From DATFTE01 sp963802575 (GTDB lineage: Bacteria > Acidobacteriota > Terriglobia > Terriglobales > Acidobacteriaceae), in contig CAWDJF010000004.1 of NCBI GenBank assembly GCA_963802575.1, positions 186,001 to 250,000 of the forward strand: a stretch of 64,000 bases of DNA, given 5' to 3'. Position 1 is the stretch's first letter. The number at the start of each line of letters is the position of its first letter. The notes under the pieces were generated by a model that was given only the letters and a program-made list of their open reading frames with translations, did no database searches and had not been told where the DNA came from. Below, one piece after another: positions 46,421 through 54,914 of this stretch. Made by a program: the position numbers and the translations under genes.

Positions 46421-47413
46421 ATGAAAAGAGCATTCCTACTGGTGGTTGTATCGGCCCTGCTGGTGATGTTGGGTTTTGCGCAGACTCCCGACACTGGCAG
46501 CAACACGGACCCGGCCAATGTTAAAGGTTGCCTAGGTGGATCTGATGGCAACTACACAGTTGCGGAAGACGGCACTCGTCAGATTTTCAAGATCACCACC
46601 AGCAGTGTTGATCTCAAGCCACATCTGGGCCATGACGTAAAACTCATAGGGCACAAAGGAAGCGAAGCCGTGAATTCTGGTCCTGACAACAGCTTTACTG
46701 TCACCGAACTGGCCATGATCTCCGAACACTGTGCCGCAGCCGCGGCTGCACCTGTTACGACTGTCAACCCGTCTTCGGACGGTGTCATCGCACCCGCAAC
46801 GGACGCCGTGGCACCCAGTGCGACCATCGGCACACCCGCTGCAGACACTCCGCCACCCGCCGCGACGGCAAGCCCGTCTTCACCGACTGTCATCCCGCCC
46901 GATGCGGACACCGCTGCACCCAGCGCGCCGGTCAGTACACCGGCTGTGGACGCTCCGGCAACCGCTCCGGTGGAAAGCCCGTCTTCGGCGATTGTCAGCA
47001 CACCCGCTGCAGCCACTGCTCACGCAACCCGAATGGCAGCTCATCCTGCCAAACAGTCGGCAACACTGGCTGCAGCCGCCATTGCACCTGCTGTGGCTGC
47101 CAGCCCCTCCACGGAGCCTATCAGCCCGCCCACTGTGGACGCCGCAACACCTGTTGCGACGGCTACCCCACCTGCGGAGGCCGTCAACACATCTGCTGCA
47201 CCCGCCACTACACCTACCGTGGCGCATGGAAGTGGATCTCTGTGGCTCTTGATTTCGTTTGTTGTGCTGGTAATCGTGTTAGGCACGATGGCTCCCCTCG
47301 TCGGTAGATGGAGAAAACGGAAAATACTGGAGCGGACCGGCAAGCAAAATCTTTCTTTCACGAATAAAACGACTTCCGATCAAGAGAAGCCTGAACCGCG
47401 CAAAGTTGCCTAG
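46421..47413 (+). CDS. Exported Pro/Ala/Thr-rich protein with C-terminal membrane anchor
   Basis: 330 residues. Signal peptide (A-F-L-L-V-V-V-S-A-L-L-V-M-L-G-F-A), a small folded domain with K-G-C-L-G-G-S-D-G-N-Y-T-V and H-L-G-H-D-V-K-L-I-G (DUF5818-like, seen in acidobacterial exported proteins), then about 170 residues of Ala/Pro/Thr repeats in loose 20-residue periods, a membrane helix (L-L-I-S-F-V-V-L-V-I-V-L-G), and a basic tail. It is probably a wall-spanning surface protein. Ribosome-binding site TTAGGAGG. First gene of the island from the left. Confidence 0.75.
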   Translation: MKRAFLLVVVSALLVMLGFAQTPDTGSNTDPANVKGCLGGSDGNYTVAEDGTRQIFKITTSSVDLKPHLGHDVKLIGHKGSEAVNSGPDNSFTVTELAMISEHCAAAAAAPVTTVNPSSDGVIAPATDAVAPSATIGTPAADTPPPAATASPSSPTVIPPDADTAAPSAPVSTPAVDAPATAPVESPSSAIVSTPAAATAHATRMAAHPAKQSATLAAAAIAPAVAASPSTEPISPPTVDAATPVATATPPAEAVNTSAAPATTPTVAHGSGSLWLLISFVVLVIVLGTMAPLVGRWRKRKILERTGKQNLSFTNKTTSDQEKPEPRKVA

Positions 47414-47557
47414 GCCGTGCTGAAGGTGGTGACCTGGGCGTCCACGGCTCGAGAAATCAATAGAGACATTAAGTTCCAGCTAAAGTCGGGATTGCCATCG
47501 AACTAGAATGCAAAGCCCGGCAAGCGCTGGTATCAATGTCGGAGCGGCCAAGGGAAG

Positions 47558-48325
47558 TTGTCTCGGCGCAAAGTTGCGGCTAGTGGTCTGCGGCCGCGCG
47601 GTGCTGCCAACCGGACGCGGCGGAGGCGCAACTGCGTGTTTTGGCGTGAAATAGTGCACCGTCACGTCCTCGTTTCTCGGAACTTCTTTCGATTGAACGA
47701 ACTGAAAGAGCTTCGGAGTGGCAATGAAGAATTCTTGGTAACCGTGGTGGGAAGCAACGGTGACAAGGACTTCAAAGTCAAACGAAAGCATTTTCAGGCT
47801 TTGTTCGGAGGCAAGGTTACGATTGATCCCAGTTTCCCTGTGGAACCGACGGACGAGGTGACTACCACGGCGAAGGCACCCACGACGCCTGTGTCTAAAG
47901 ATGACAGCTTCAAAATCGCGCGACAGACCGAATCCCCTGCTACGGAAATGGAGAGCGGAACGGTGCATCCAGCAACCCAACCCGCGCAACCAGGTTCGTT
48001 GGCAACCGCCAAGCTCCCGGCCCAACCAGCAAAGGAAGCCTTCCTTGGCGCTGGGTCGAATGAGAAGCCACGAGTTCGACGGGACGGCGTCATCGTTTCC
48101 GAGGTAACGCCAGGAGGACCGGCCGACGAGGCTGGCATTCGGCCTAGTGACTTCATCCTTGCTCTGGGCGACCACTACGTCTTCACTGTCGAGGACTTCA
48201 TTCAGGCGATTCATCAGTATCAGCCGGGGTCGAAGGTCAATATCCGTTATCGGCGATACGCGACAATCTATGACACCTATGTGGTTATGGGGAGTGCGCC
48301 AGAAAGTGCACCTTCAACTCACTGA
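47558..48325 (+). CDS. PDZ-domain protein of unknown function
   Basis: 255 residues. The clear part is C-terminal: a PDZ domain like those of HtrA/DegP (G-V-I-V-S-E-V-T-P-G-G-P-A-D-E-A-G-I-R-P-S-D-F-I-L-A-L-G, then V-E-D-F-I-Q-A-I). The N-terminal half has a K-V-K-R-K-H-F-Q-A-L-F-G-G segment and an Ala/Pro/Thr linker but no protease domain and no signal peptide. The start is uncertain (TTG 47558 has a poor ribosome-binding context), and the first 30 basic residues may be untranslated. Confidence 0.6.
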   Translation: MSRRKVAASGLRPRGAANRTRRRRNCVFWREIVHRHVLVSRNFFRLNELKELRSGNEEFLVTVVGSNGDKDFKVKRKHFQALFGGKVTIDPSFPVEPTDEVTTTAKAPTTPVSKDDSFKIARQTESPATEMESGTVHPATQPAQPGSLATAKLPAQPAKEAFLGAGSNEKPRVRRDGVIVSEVTPGGPADEAGIRPSDFILALGDHYVFTVEDFIQAIHQYQPGSKVNIRYRRYATIYDTYVVMGSAPESAPSTH

Positions 48326-48790
48326 GTCCGTCACTCGGGACCTCCTATTTCGCTAAGAAGCAGATCACGCCGAGTTTTCTTAAGGGCTCGACGTGCGTCC
48401 GAGGACCGGGCATCGGTTGCGGGGCCGGTTTGAACATCGGCATCTGAGATGGCGTTCAAAACGGGGCAACTCGGGCGTTCTCAGCTCTCAAAGTCGTCGC
48501 AGATGTCTTCTTATCTTACAGATATACAATATTCAGCAGAAATATCTCTCATAGTTGCCGTATAAACGCTCGTCTCGGGCTGTGTGCACCTTTGCTCCAT
48601 CCCACCCTCAGAATCCTTCCTAGTGGTCAGCAAACGGGGTTAAACCACCGGCCTACAGGCCCAGTAGACCACATATTTTTCGCCCAGCCTCGAAAATGCC
48701 CCTAATCTCCAATCGGTGCCAAAACTGCAGAAGACGATAACCGGAGCGCTGAGAGCTGCAGACGGACTTCCCCCATTCTCATCGGTCTGT
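48326..48790. other. Intergenic region, AT-richer, nothing recognised
   Basis: About 460 bases with no gene-like open frame on either strand. By eye it is more AT-rich than the chromosome on the left, as expected in an island. No hairpin terminator with a T-run was found. Confidence 0.4.
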
Positions 48791-49045
48791 TTATTTTCGA
48801 TGCGGATCTATGTCGAGGAAGGTCAATGATGACCACGGGATGCTGCTGAGGCGTAGTTCCTTGCCAATTAGCTTTAATTCGACACACTGGAGATCGCCGT
48901 CAATGCTGTACACAACAAATGTGCCCTTCTGGCCTAGGGCTGCTACGCGGTCCCCAATCGTTGGTATGCGGTTCTTCGCCAAGCTCGACAGTTTCCCACA
49001 GATTAGCTGAACCGCGCCAGCCCTGTGGAGTTCGAACTGCGCCAC
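48791..49045 (-). CDS. Small conserved-looking protein of unknown function
   Basis: 84 residues. The segment P-T-I-G-D-R-V-A-A-L-G-Q-K-G-T-F-V-V-Y-S-I-D and its continuation L-Q-C-V-E-L-K-L-I-G-K-E-L-R-L look like a folded SH3/KOW-like beta-barrel, ending in I-P-W-S-S-L-T-F-L-D. No signal or membrane segment. The likely start is GTG 49045; no strong ribosome-binding site. Function unknown. Confidence 0.5.
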   Translation of the reverse strand: MAQFELHRAGAVQLICGKLSSLAKNRIPTIGDRVAALGQKGTFVVYSIDGDLQCVELKLIGKELRLSSIPWSSLTFLDIDPHRK

Positions 49046-49389
49046 TACCCGGAATTGCTAACGAAAACATGCGATACCACTCAGGACCCCTCAAAAGATC
49101 AATGAGTGCTGGCGATATTTCGTGCATGCGCCGCCCGTGCCGGGGCAAATTACCGCGGCGTCGATGCCGGATTGGCGGGGAAAACTGAGAATTCACCCAC
49201 CCAAGGTGCAATGAGCGAATTCGCGATGTTGCGCCAAACGACAACAATGGCGAGCTTCAAATCCACAGCTCAATGCTGAACACAGTTCTGCACAGCGATC
49301 TACGATGCGCAGTTCACTGGATCCTAGTAATCCAATTGAAGAGAAAGGCAAATGAAGTCATTCTGCACCAGAAATGTGTAGAAAGTCGC

Positions 49390-49614
49390 TCAGGCAATTC
49401 GCCGCGCACCGTTCTTAGGATGCTCACGCAGGATTCCTTCGATCTGGGTTTGTAATTCAGTCGCCATGTTCTTTTTCGCATCCTCGAAACTACTGCCACG
49501 GACGGTGACCGAAGGACTCCTAGAGAGCCCCTTCCAGCCGTCATCTTCCGACCAGAATTCGCACTCAATGGGTATGCTGGCACTCACCTCTAGTTTCACT
49601 ACTTGAGAAGTCAT
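49390..49614 (-). CDS. HicB-like small protein, orphan
   Basis: 74 residues. The beta-alpha pattern I-P-I-E-C-E-F-W-S-E-D-D-G-W, then S-P-S-V-T-V-R-G-S-S-F-E-D-A-K-K-N-M resembles the partial RNase-H fold of HicB antitoxins. No HicA-like toxin gene and no helix-turn-helix tail were found beside it, so an antitoxin role is doubtful. The start is firm: GGGGGAGG lies seven bases before the ATG at 49614. Confidence 0.62.
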   Translation of the reverse strand: MTSQVVKLEVSASIPIECEFWSEDDGWKGLSRSPSVTVRGSSFEDAKKNMATELQTQIEGILREHPKNGARRIA

Positions 49615-49743
49615 AACTACCTCCCCCGAGTCCTGCTCTCTAGCCGATCATCGTGGGCTCGATGAAAGTCTCGTCCAAAGTTGGTTGCCGGATGACGCAC
49701 AAAATAGGTCTAGCTGCTCACCATCGCTTGGACAATAGGCGTA

Positions 49744-50613
49744 TCAGAACCCTGACGCAGTCTGCCCTGAGCAGGAAGCCAATCCGGTTGTGCTCACCAT
49801 CAAGAGAGCATCAGGCGTTGTTTCGCATTCGAAAGCAAGCTGCGTCGAATCTTCATGGGGAATCGATGGAGCTACAACCGGAAGCGGAACTATCGCTCGC
49901 AGGCTCGTTCCATGACGATCCGATTGTATTTCAAGCTTGCCGTTCAGTTCGTTCAGGCGCTCGCGCATTCCGGCCAGACCCACGCCCGTTTCCGAGCTCG
50001 CTTCACGAAGTCGGTTCAATCGCTCCAACGGTATGCCACGTCCGCAATCTCGTATCTCAAGCAGCGCCGTTTCGGCTTGGTACTGAAAACGGATGCTGAC
50101 CTCCAAAGCTCCAGAGTGGCGATGCACATTCGTCAGGCTCTCTTGTAGCACACGGAAGAGAGCGGTCTCGATTGTGATAGGCAATCGTTCAGGTTTGCTC
50201 GCGAGATCCAGCCTTATCTTAATCCCGCTTCGCTTCCCAAAGCCGTCGATGTACCACTGTGCGGCCGAATTGAAACCTACCTCGTCCAACAGCGGAGGAT
50301 GCAGCAGGTATGAAGTGGTGCGAATTTCCTGGATCGCCTGATCAGCCAATGCAGTAATCTCGGCCAACATGTCGGACGTACACTGGTTTCGCTTTAGTCT
50401 TTCCTCGAGGACCCCTATGCCCATTTTCAGTGCGGCAAGTGTTTGACCCGTACTGTCGTGCAAGTCACGGGCTACTCTCCGTCTCTCCTCGTCCTGCACC
50501 TTGAGGAGCCGCTGGGAAAGGTTCTGCAATGCTGTTGTGCGTTGTGAGACCAGTGATTCAAGTTGAGCGTGCGACAGCCTTGATTTTTTCAAATTCTTTG
50601 AAAGAGTCCCCAT
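49744..50613 (-). CDS. NarL-type sensor histidine kinase without a sensor domain
   Basis: 289 residues. An N-terminal coiled coil, then the HisKA_3 motif R-R-R-V-A-R-D-L-H-D-S-T-G-Q with the phospho-acceptor His near residue 51, and an HATPase_c domain (Q-E-S-L-T-N-V-H-R-H-S-G as N box; D-C-G-R-G-I-P; G-V-G-L-A-G-M-R-E-R). No membrane segment or input domain, so it probably acts in the cytosol. No response regulator is adjacent. GAGGAGG precedes the ATG at 50613. Confidence 0.88.
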   Translation of the reverse strand: MGTLSKNLKKSRLSHAQLESLVSQRTTALQNLSQRLLKVQDEERRRVARDLHDSTGQTLAALKMGIGVLEERLKRNQCTSDMLAEITALADQAIQEIRTTSYLLHPPLLDEVGFNSAAQWYIDGFGKRSGIKIRLDLASKPERLPITIETALFRVLQESLTNVHRHSGALEVSIRFQYQAETALLEIRDCGRGIPLERLNRLREASSETGVGLAGMRERLNELNGKLEIQSDRHGTSLRAIVPLPVVAPSIPHEDSTQLAFECETTPDALLMVSTTGLASCSGQTASGF

Positions 50614-50697
50614 GGGTCCTCCTCGTAGCGGTTGGGCGACACGAACGCTTCCTTCAGAGTTCCTGAATTCTTTCATTCAGTGCCTCCGGAGGTCTGG

Positions 50698-50985
50698 TCA
50701 CAATTGCTCGCATGACCTGAGCATGTTTATCCGGGTTTTCGGCAATGGCCTCGCCGGGTGTCGTCCTTTGGCGGCCTTCATTTCCACAGCCTCGGCAGCG
50801 GACAGCTTCCGATCCCGGTGTGGCTCGGTGCGCAGGGCACCGTCATGGAGTTCACACGCATCGCCCGTCGCTGCACCACAAGTAGGACAAGGCACGGATA
50901 ATATCTGTTTCGCGGTTAGTTCTCTGGTTTTCATCCCCAAAGATTGCAACGTCTTACCGCTACTAGAATGCTCAATATTGCTCAT
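50698..50985 (-). CDS. Small zinc-knuckle protein
   Basis: 95 residues from ATG 50985. Contains V-P-C-P-T-C-G-A-A-T-G-D-A-C-E-L-H-D-G, a Cys/His knuckle likely to bind zinc, followed by R-T-E-P-H-R-D-R-K-L and a helical A-E-A-V-E-M-K tail. The pattern recurs in small acidobacterial proteins of unknown role. The start was chosen because GAGG lies just upstream and because a 16-bp palindrome at 51052 occupies the open frame further upstream. Confidence 0.6.
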   Translation of the reverse strand: MSNIEHSSSGKTLQSLGMKTRELTAKQILSVPCPTCGAATGDACELHDGALRTEPHRDRKLSAAEAVEMKAAKGRHPARPLPKTRINMLRSCEQL

Positions 50986-51051
50986 TTTCAACCTCTTGGC
51001 CGCGCAGCAGTTTTTACTCGACTCCGCCGGCGATTCCTCCCAATTCTGTGC

Positions 51052-51067
51052 AAAAGTGAACACTTTT
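51052..51067. promoter_or_regulatory. Palindrome in the divergent region before the Crp-like gene
   Basis: AAAAGTG-AA-CACTTTT is a perfect inverted repeat between the divergent starts at 50985 and about 51124. It is a plausible operator, possibly for the Crp-like protein itself. Confidence 0.4.
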
Positions 51068-51123
51068 TGTGATTTCAATTCTGGCAAAATACTGAAGGGT
51101 GTAGCTCGACGCTAGGAGAATCA

Positions 51124-51799
51124 TTGAGAGCATCCTCTGTGCCGGCATAAGAAAAAACGCGATTTCGACCCATCGAAATTCCTTGCCACGATTGGGGAGG
51201 GTCGGAAAGTCGTCGCCTTTCCGAGAAAGCAGACAATCTTCGCACAGGGAGATGTGGCTGGTGCAGTCTTTTATATTCAGGAAGGCAAGGTGAGACTCAC
51301 GGTTGTATCCGAAAGGGGCAAGGAAGCAACCCTGGGCATATTGAACGAGGGAGAGTTTTTCGGAGAAGGTGCCCTGGCAGGACAGCCGTTACGCATGGGG
51401 TCTGCAACCACGATGACGGGCTGCGAACTTTTGCAAATTGACAAGAAGGCCATGATGCTTGCGCTCCACCGAGAATCCACGTTCTCTGATCTGTTCGTTG
51501 CGTATCTACTCGCGCGAAACATCCGATACGAAGAGGATCTGGTTGACCAACTCTTCAATTCCAGCGAAAAGAGGCTCGCTAGGGTTCTGCTGTTGCTGGC
51601 TCACTTTGGTAAGGACGGCGTGCCCGAGTCTGTCATCCCCAAGATCAGTCAGGAAACGCTCGCCGAGATGGTGGGCACTACCCGGTCGCGCGTTAGTTTC
51701 TTCATGAACCGGTTCAGAGAGTTAGGCTTCATCAACTATGACGCCGCAAGTGGATTGCAAGTTCATAGTTCGGTTTTGAATGTCGTCCTTCACGACTAG
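51124..51799 (+). CDS. Crp/Fnr-family transcriptional regulator, 5' end disturbed
   Basis: N-terminal cyclic-nucleotide-binding fold (F-A-Q-G-D-V-A-G-A-V-F-Y-I-Q-E-G-K-V; G-E-F-F-G-E-G-A-L-A-G-Q) and C-terminal winged helix (S-Q-E-T-L-A-E-M-V-G-T-T-R-S-R-V-S-F-F-M-N). GTG 51254 is the first ordinary in-frame start but would delete about 40 residues of the domain. The frame is open back to 51128. TTG 51124, correctly spaced from AGGAG (51114-51118), would fit if one base near 51127 were removed, giving M-E-H-P-L-C-R-H-K-K-K and 224 residues. Effector unknown. Confidence 0.78.
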
Positions 51800-51850
51800 A
51801 TCCCCAGCACCTCAAGCCCAAAGCGCTACTCCCGGAAGGGCGATGGCCAT

Positions 51851-52054
51851 TCATGCATCGGCTGGCTCCAATCCGGAGAGCGGTGTTATTTTCGTCGCAA
51901 CCAACACCTCCAACAACGTGGCCGTGTTACGAACGCTTCCCGAGATGGTGACGAGCGCTGCGGAGACAACGGGGTGTAGCTCGGCCAACGAGTCTAAACG
52001 GTCACTCACGTTGTAGAGTTGCTTAACTTCGTGCAGAATCGCAATCGAAGACAT
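51851..52054 (-). CDS. Small conserved-looking protein of unknown function
   Basis: 67 residues, mostly helical: I-A-I-L-H-E-V-K-Q-L-Y-N-V-S-D-R-L-D-S-L-A-E, then V-S-A-A-L-V-T-I-S-G-S-V-R-N-T-A-T-L-L-E-V. No signal peptide or metal motif. AGGAAAG lies about 12 bases before the ATG at 52054. Its composition is more protein-like than either alternative frame. Function unknown. Confidence 0.52.
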   Translation of the reverse strand: MSSIAILHEVKQLYNVSDRLDSLAELHPVVSAALVTISGSVRNTATLLEVLVATKITPLSGLEPADA

Positions 52055-52219
52055 GAGGTATCCGGCTTTCCTGAGACCTAAGAAAAGAAAACTTCAGGTG
52101 GCTGACTTAGTTCAAAGACCCGAAAGAGGGTTCGGGGTCTGCTAACGTGGAACCCCCTCATAAAATGCCGCGAGATTCGGATCGCACAGCATGGTGACGC
52201 GTTCATCCTGCGATCGCGT

Positions 52220-52300
52220 TTAGCCGCGCCAGCGAGAGTATCCCCAGCCCCCGCCACCGAGCAAAAACAGCACCAAAAGAACAATCAATACGGTCGACAT
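52220..52300 (-). CDS. 26-residue membrane micro-protein (DUF3309-like)
   Basis: Starts M-S-T-V-L-I-V-L-L-V-L-F-L-L-G-G-G-G-W-G-Y and ends S-R-W-R-G. A hydrophobic helix followed by a Gly-rich turn and a basic aromatic tail is the pattern of DUF3309-type small membrane proteins. GAGG lies six bases before the ATG at 52300. No function is known for the family. Confidence 0.65.
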   Translation of the reverse strand: MSTVLIVLLVLFLLGGGGWGYSRWRG

Positions 52301-52581
52301 GTTGTACCTCATTTGTGAGAAGGATGCTGACGGCTTTTGTAACGGTCGTCACACTTCTTCACTACACAACATCATATAAGTGGCCAAGAAGGGACGTCTG
52401 GTCACATTGGATCACTCTGAGCGATTCGATCGGTTGCTGCGACGACACTATCCCAATTAATTATTAGAAGTGTGCAGTTTGGACCGGTCGTGCCATTCTT
52501 TCCAGGCCTATGCTGTATCGGGCCAGCCGATGAAGAGTCGTGGCGAACCGCGATCGTCTTGGCCGGGGAAAGAAAACACTT

Positions 52582-52875
52582 ATGACCAATGGTGCTAGTA
52601 AGCTCATACCCAAATTGCGTAGAGCTCCCCAACCACCGCTATCATACGCTGGGGCGATTCCTGACTCAGACCGCGCCAAGAGGCCAGCGCTCTCCGAGCC
52701 CTCTGCCACCGGCCAGGAGTTGACACCCGGAGATCGGGTCGAGGGTTTGGGCACTTTCGGAAAGCCGACGGGAGAAATCGGCACAGTGGAGCGAGCGAAC
52801 GAAGAGGACGCGGTCGTCAAGTGGGATGACGACGGTCGCACGAGACTCCGCCAACCGTCGCTTAAGAGGATCTAA
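52582..52875 (+). CDS. Small protein with a KOW-like beta-barrel C-terminus
   Basis: 97 residues from ATG 52582. A basic Pro-rich N-terminus is followed by L-T-P-G-D-R-V-E-G-L-G-T-F-G-K-P-T-G-E, G-T-V-E-R-A-N-E-E-D-A-V-V-K-W-D-D-D-G-R, which looks like a KOW/SH3-type barrel. An earlier GTG at 52540 is possible; GGGGAAAG supports the ATG. Function unknown. Confidence 0.58.
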   Translation: MTNGASKLIPKLRRAPQPPLSYAGAIPDSDRAKRPALSEPSATGQELTPGDRVEGLGTFGKPTGEIGTVERANEEDAVVKWDDDGRTRLRQPSLKRI

Positions 52876-53056
52876 GCGGTCCGATCGATGTTGTTTACAT
52901 CCGCGATTTTCGAGACTTTGAGAGTCGAGATGTCCAACTCGGACGTCATGCGCAAATACTTTTCCGCCTACGAAAACTAAAGATCGATGACTGTCGTAAA
53001 GTCCCCATTTCACTCGTAACCATTCGGTTACAAGTGTAAACGCCTGGTTACGTAAA

Positions 53057-53257
53057 CTAGCCTGGATTCTTGTGGGCAGCGTGATCGGCGCAAACATGAG
53101 ATTCAAACTCTTTGTCGCGCTGCAACTCGAAGTTGCGCATCATTTCATCGAAAGATTTGCCTTGAGGGGCACCGGAAGGTTTGAACCGCCATCCACATTC
53201 AGAACAACCAAAACCCCGAAAATGCTTCAGCTCAATCCATACCAGCTTCCTGCTCAT
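53057..53257 (-). CDS. Small zinc-finger-like protein
   Basis: 66 residues from ATG 53257. G-C-S-E-C-G-W-R-F near residue 16 and H-V-C-A-D-H near the C-terminus could form one zinc site, separated by a helical F-D-E-M-M-R-N-F-E-L segment. GAGG precedes the start, which is preferred over the longer open frame to 53353. Its 3' flank carries GTAACC-ATTC-GGTTAC (53016-53031), a possible terminator stem. Function unknown. Confidence 0.6.
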   Translation of the reverse strand: MSRKLVWIELKHFRGFGCSECGWRFKPSGAPQGKSFDEMMRNFELQRDKEFESHVCADHAAHKNPG

Positions 53258-53541
53258 GGCTGCCTCTGTCTCTGCGCCAACGAGTACTAGCGTGCTGTCA
53301 TACGGATAAAAGCGCAGTCTACGTGCGCCAATATCGATGGGTCTGTCGGGCATCCTACATACCTAGATTCTGTTCCGGCGCCACGCCCGGAGTTCTCCCT
53401 TGGGGTTGTGCTCTAATCGGCTCGCTCTACCACCCTGATCGCGCTCTGCGCCACGAGTCTCTTGCTTGAATGTGCGTTATTGCTCAGACCCGGCTTTCAA
53501 ATCCGAGGTAACTTCGTGAGCGGTTAGAAAGGAGTCCCGCT

Positions 53542-53708
53542 ATGGCCCCGCACCTTAGAAGAGGAAGATTGGAGACCCATCGCAGAGCAGGAAAGAACTG
53601 GACCCGCAGAAGCTGATGATTTTGATTGGGAAGCTTTGCTGCTCGTTAGAGGCTGAGCGCAGAGAGAAGCCTCGGGGGAATGAGCCAGAGTCTTTTCTCG
53701 GCAACTAG
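53542..53708 (+). pseudogene. Small protein, two +1 frame breaks
   Basis: AAAGGAG precedes ATG 53542. Removing one base near 53545 and one near 53597 gives a 54-residue protein: M-P-R-T-L-E-E-E-D-W-R-P-I-A-E-Q, then L-D-P-Q-K-L-M-I-L-I-G-K-L-C-C-S-L-E-A-E-R-R. Codon structure on both sides of each break is preserved down to TAG 53706-53708, so a real gene with sequence errors is the simpler view. Function unknown. Confidence 0.55.
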
Positions 53709-53738
53709 GTGGACACACGATTACCCAAAGGATGATTT

Positions 53739-54488
53739 ATGGAGGGCAAACGCAGCCGAGTCGTGCAGTCCGGCGAGCGGACGAATACCCAAGGGAAACC
53801 AGTTAGCAGCCTCATACTCCTATCGATTTCCGATAGCGACTACGGCGCATTGCGTCCCCATCTCGAATACGTCAGCTTGCCAAACCATATAGTCCTTCAT
53901 GAGGCGGGTGGAAAGCTAGAATTTGCGTATTTCCCGAATCGAGGTTTGATTTCTCTTGTAGTCGTAATGAAAGATGGAAGAACGGCCGAAGCTGGCTTAG
54001 TTGGAAGTGAGGGCTTTACGGGCACACTGGCGGCTGTTGGCCTGAGGAGGAGCCCGCTTCATGCGGTGGTGCAAATCACCGGGAATGGGTTTCGGGTCGA
54101 GGTCGGTGCTTTGCAGAACACGTTGAAATCCGCTCCACACCTGCAGCTGGCGTTAAGCCGGTATGCCGCAATTCGGAGTATGCAGGTTGCACAAACAGCG
54201 GCGTGCAATCGGCTGCACGATATTGGGCAGCGCCTCGCACGGTGGTTGCTAATGACTCAGGATAGAGTCCATTCAGGGTCGCTGCCCATCACTCATGATT
54301 TTCTCGCAACGATGTTAGGAACAGATCGACCTAGCGTGAGCGAGGCAGCTGGTGTCTTGCAGAAAAAGAAGCTCATCGAGTACACCCGTGGCGCAGTAAA
54401 GATCGTGAACCGCAGGAAACTTGAAAACTCCGCCTGCGAATGCTATGGAGTTATCCAACAGTACGACGGCGAGCTTGGCTTGAAATAA
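53739..54488 (+). CDS. Crp/Fnr-family transcriptional regulator
   Basis: 249 residues. The cyclic-nucleotide-like beta-roll is divergent (F-A-Y-F-P-N-R-G-L-I-S-L-V-V-V; G-L-V-G-S-E-G-F) and lacks the cAMP-binding Arg signature. The C-terminal helix-turn-helix has I-T-H-D-F-L-A-T-M-L-G-T-D-R-P-S-V-S-E-A-A-G-V-L-Q. The acidobacterial version of this subgroup is common; the effector is unknown. ATG 53739 follows AGGAT. Second Crp-type regulator on the island. Confidence 0.82.
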   Translation: MEGKRSRVVQSGERTNTQGKPVSSLILLSISDSDYGALRPHLEYVSLPNHIVLHEAGGKLEFAYFPNRGLISLVVVMKDGRTAEAGLVGSEGFTGTLAAVGLRRSPLHAVVQITGNGFRVEVGALQNTLKSAPHLQLALSRYAAIRSMQVAQTAACNRLHDIGQRLARWLLMTQDRVHSGSLPITHDFLATMLGTDRPSVSEAAGVLQKKKLIEYTRGAVKIVNRRKLENSACECYGVIQQYDGELGLK

Positions 54489-54914
54489 TACCGTGAAGAC
54501 TAGCCAGTGCTTTGCTTGGCGACCCCAAAACGTTGTTGGCATAACATCCCCATTTCACTCATCGACATTCAAAAAGGCGAAACAAAAGCGCAAGCTTGTG
54601 AAATCGCCTTCCATGAGAAGGCCGGTCGGAGTCAAGTCGATTTTGTTCTTGCTTTGTGAAACATCGTTTTTCTCTTGCCGAGGAGCCACTGTCGCCATGC
54701 TTCCATTCGCACTCTCGAGGAGCGATTCGTTCGCTCGGTGCAGGTTGGGCGTTCTCGGTTCAGCCGGTGCTGCCATCTGATTGGCGCCCTGTGGTTCTAC
54801 TCTTAATGAGAGTCGAACCTTGGGCCAGGCGATTGACGCAGTCACCGCAACTCGGCTTTGGCTTTTGTCTTTCCTCTTCCTGGAACGGTTTTGACTTTGG
54901 TTTTGCGTTTTGTT
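54489..54914. other. Flank between the Crp-like gene and the IS110 transposase stop
   Basis: No gene. Probably contains the 3' non-coding end of the IS110 element; AAAACAAAACGCAAAACC-type runs on the minus strand lie just after the transposase stop. Where the IS begins cannot be fixed by eye. Confidence 0.4.

Noticed and set aside
47480..48214. 244-codon open frame antisense to the PDZ gene
   Set aside because: It mirrors the PDZ-domain codons and shows no domain of its own.
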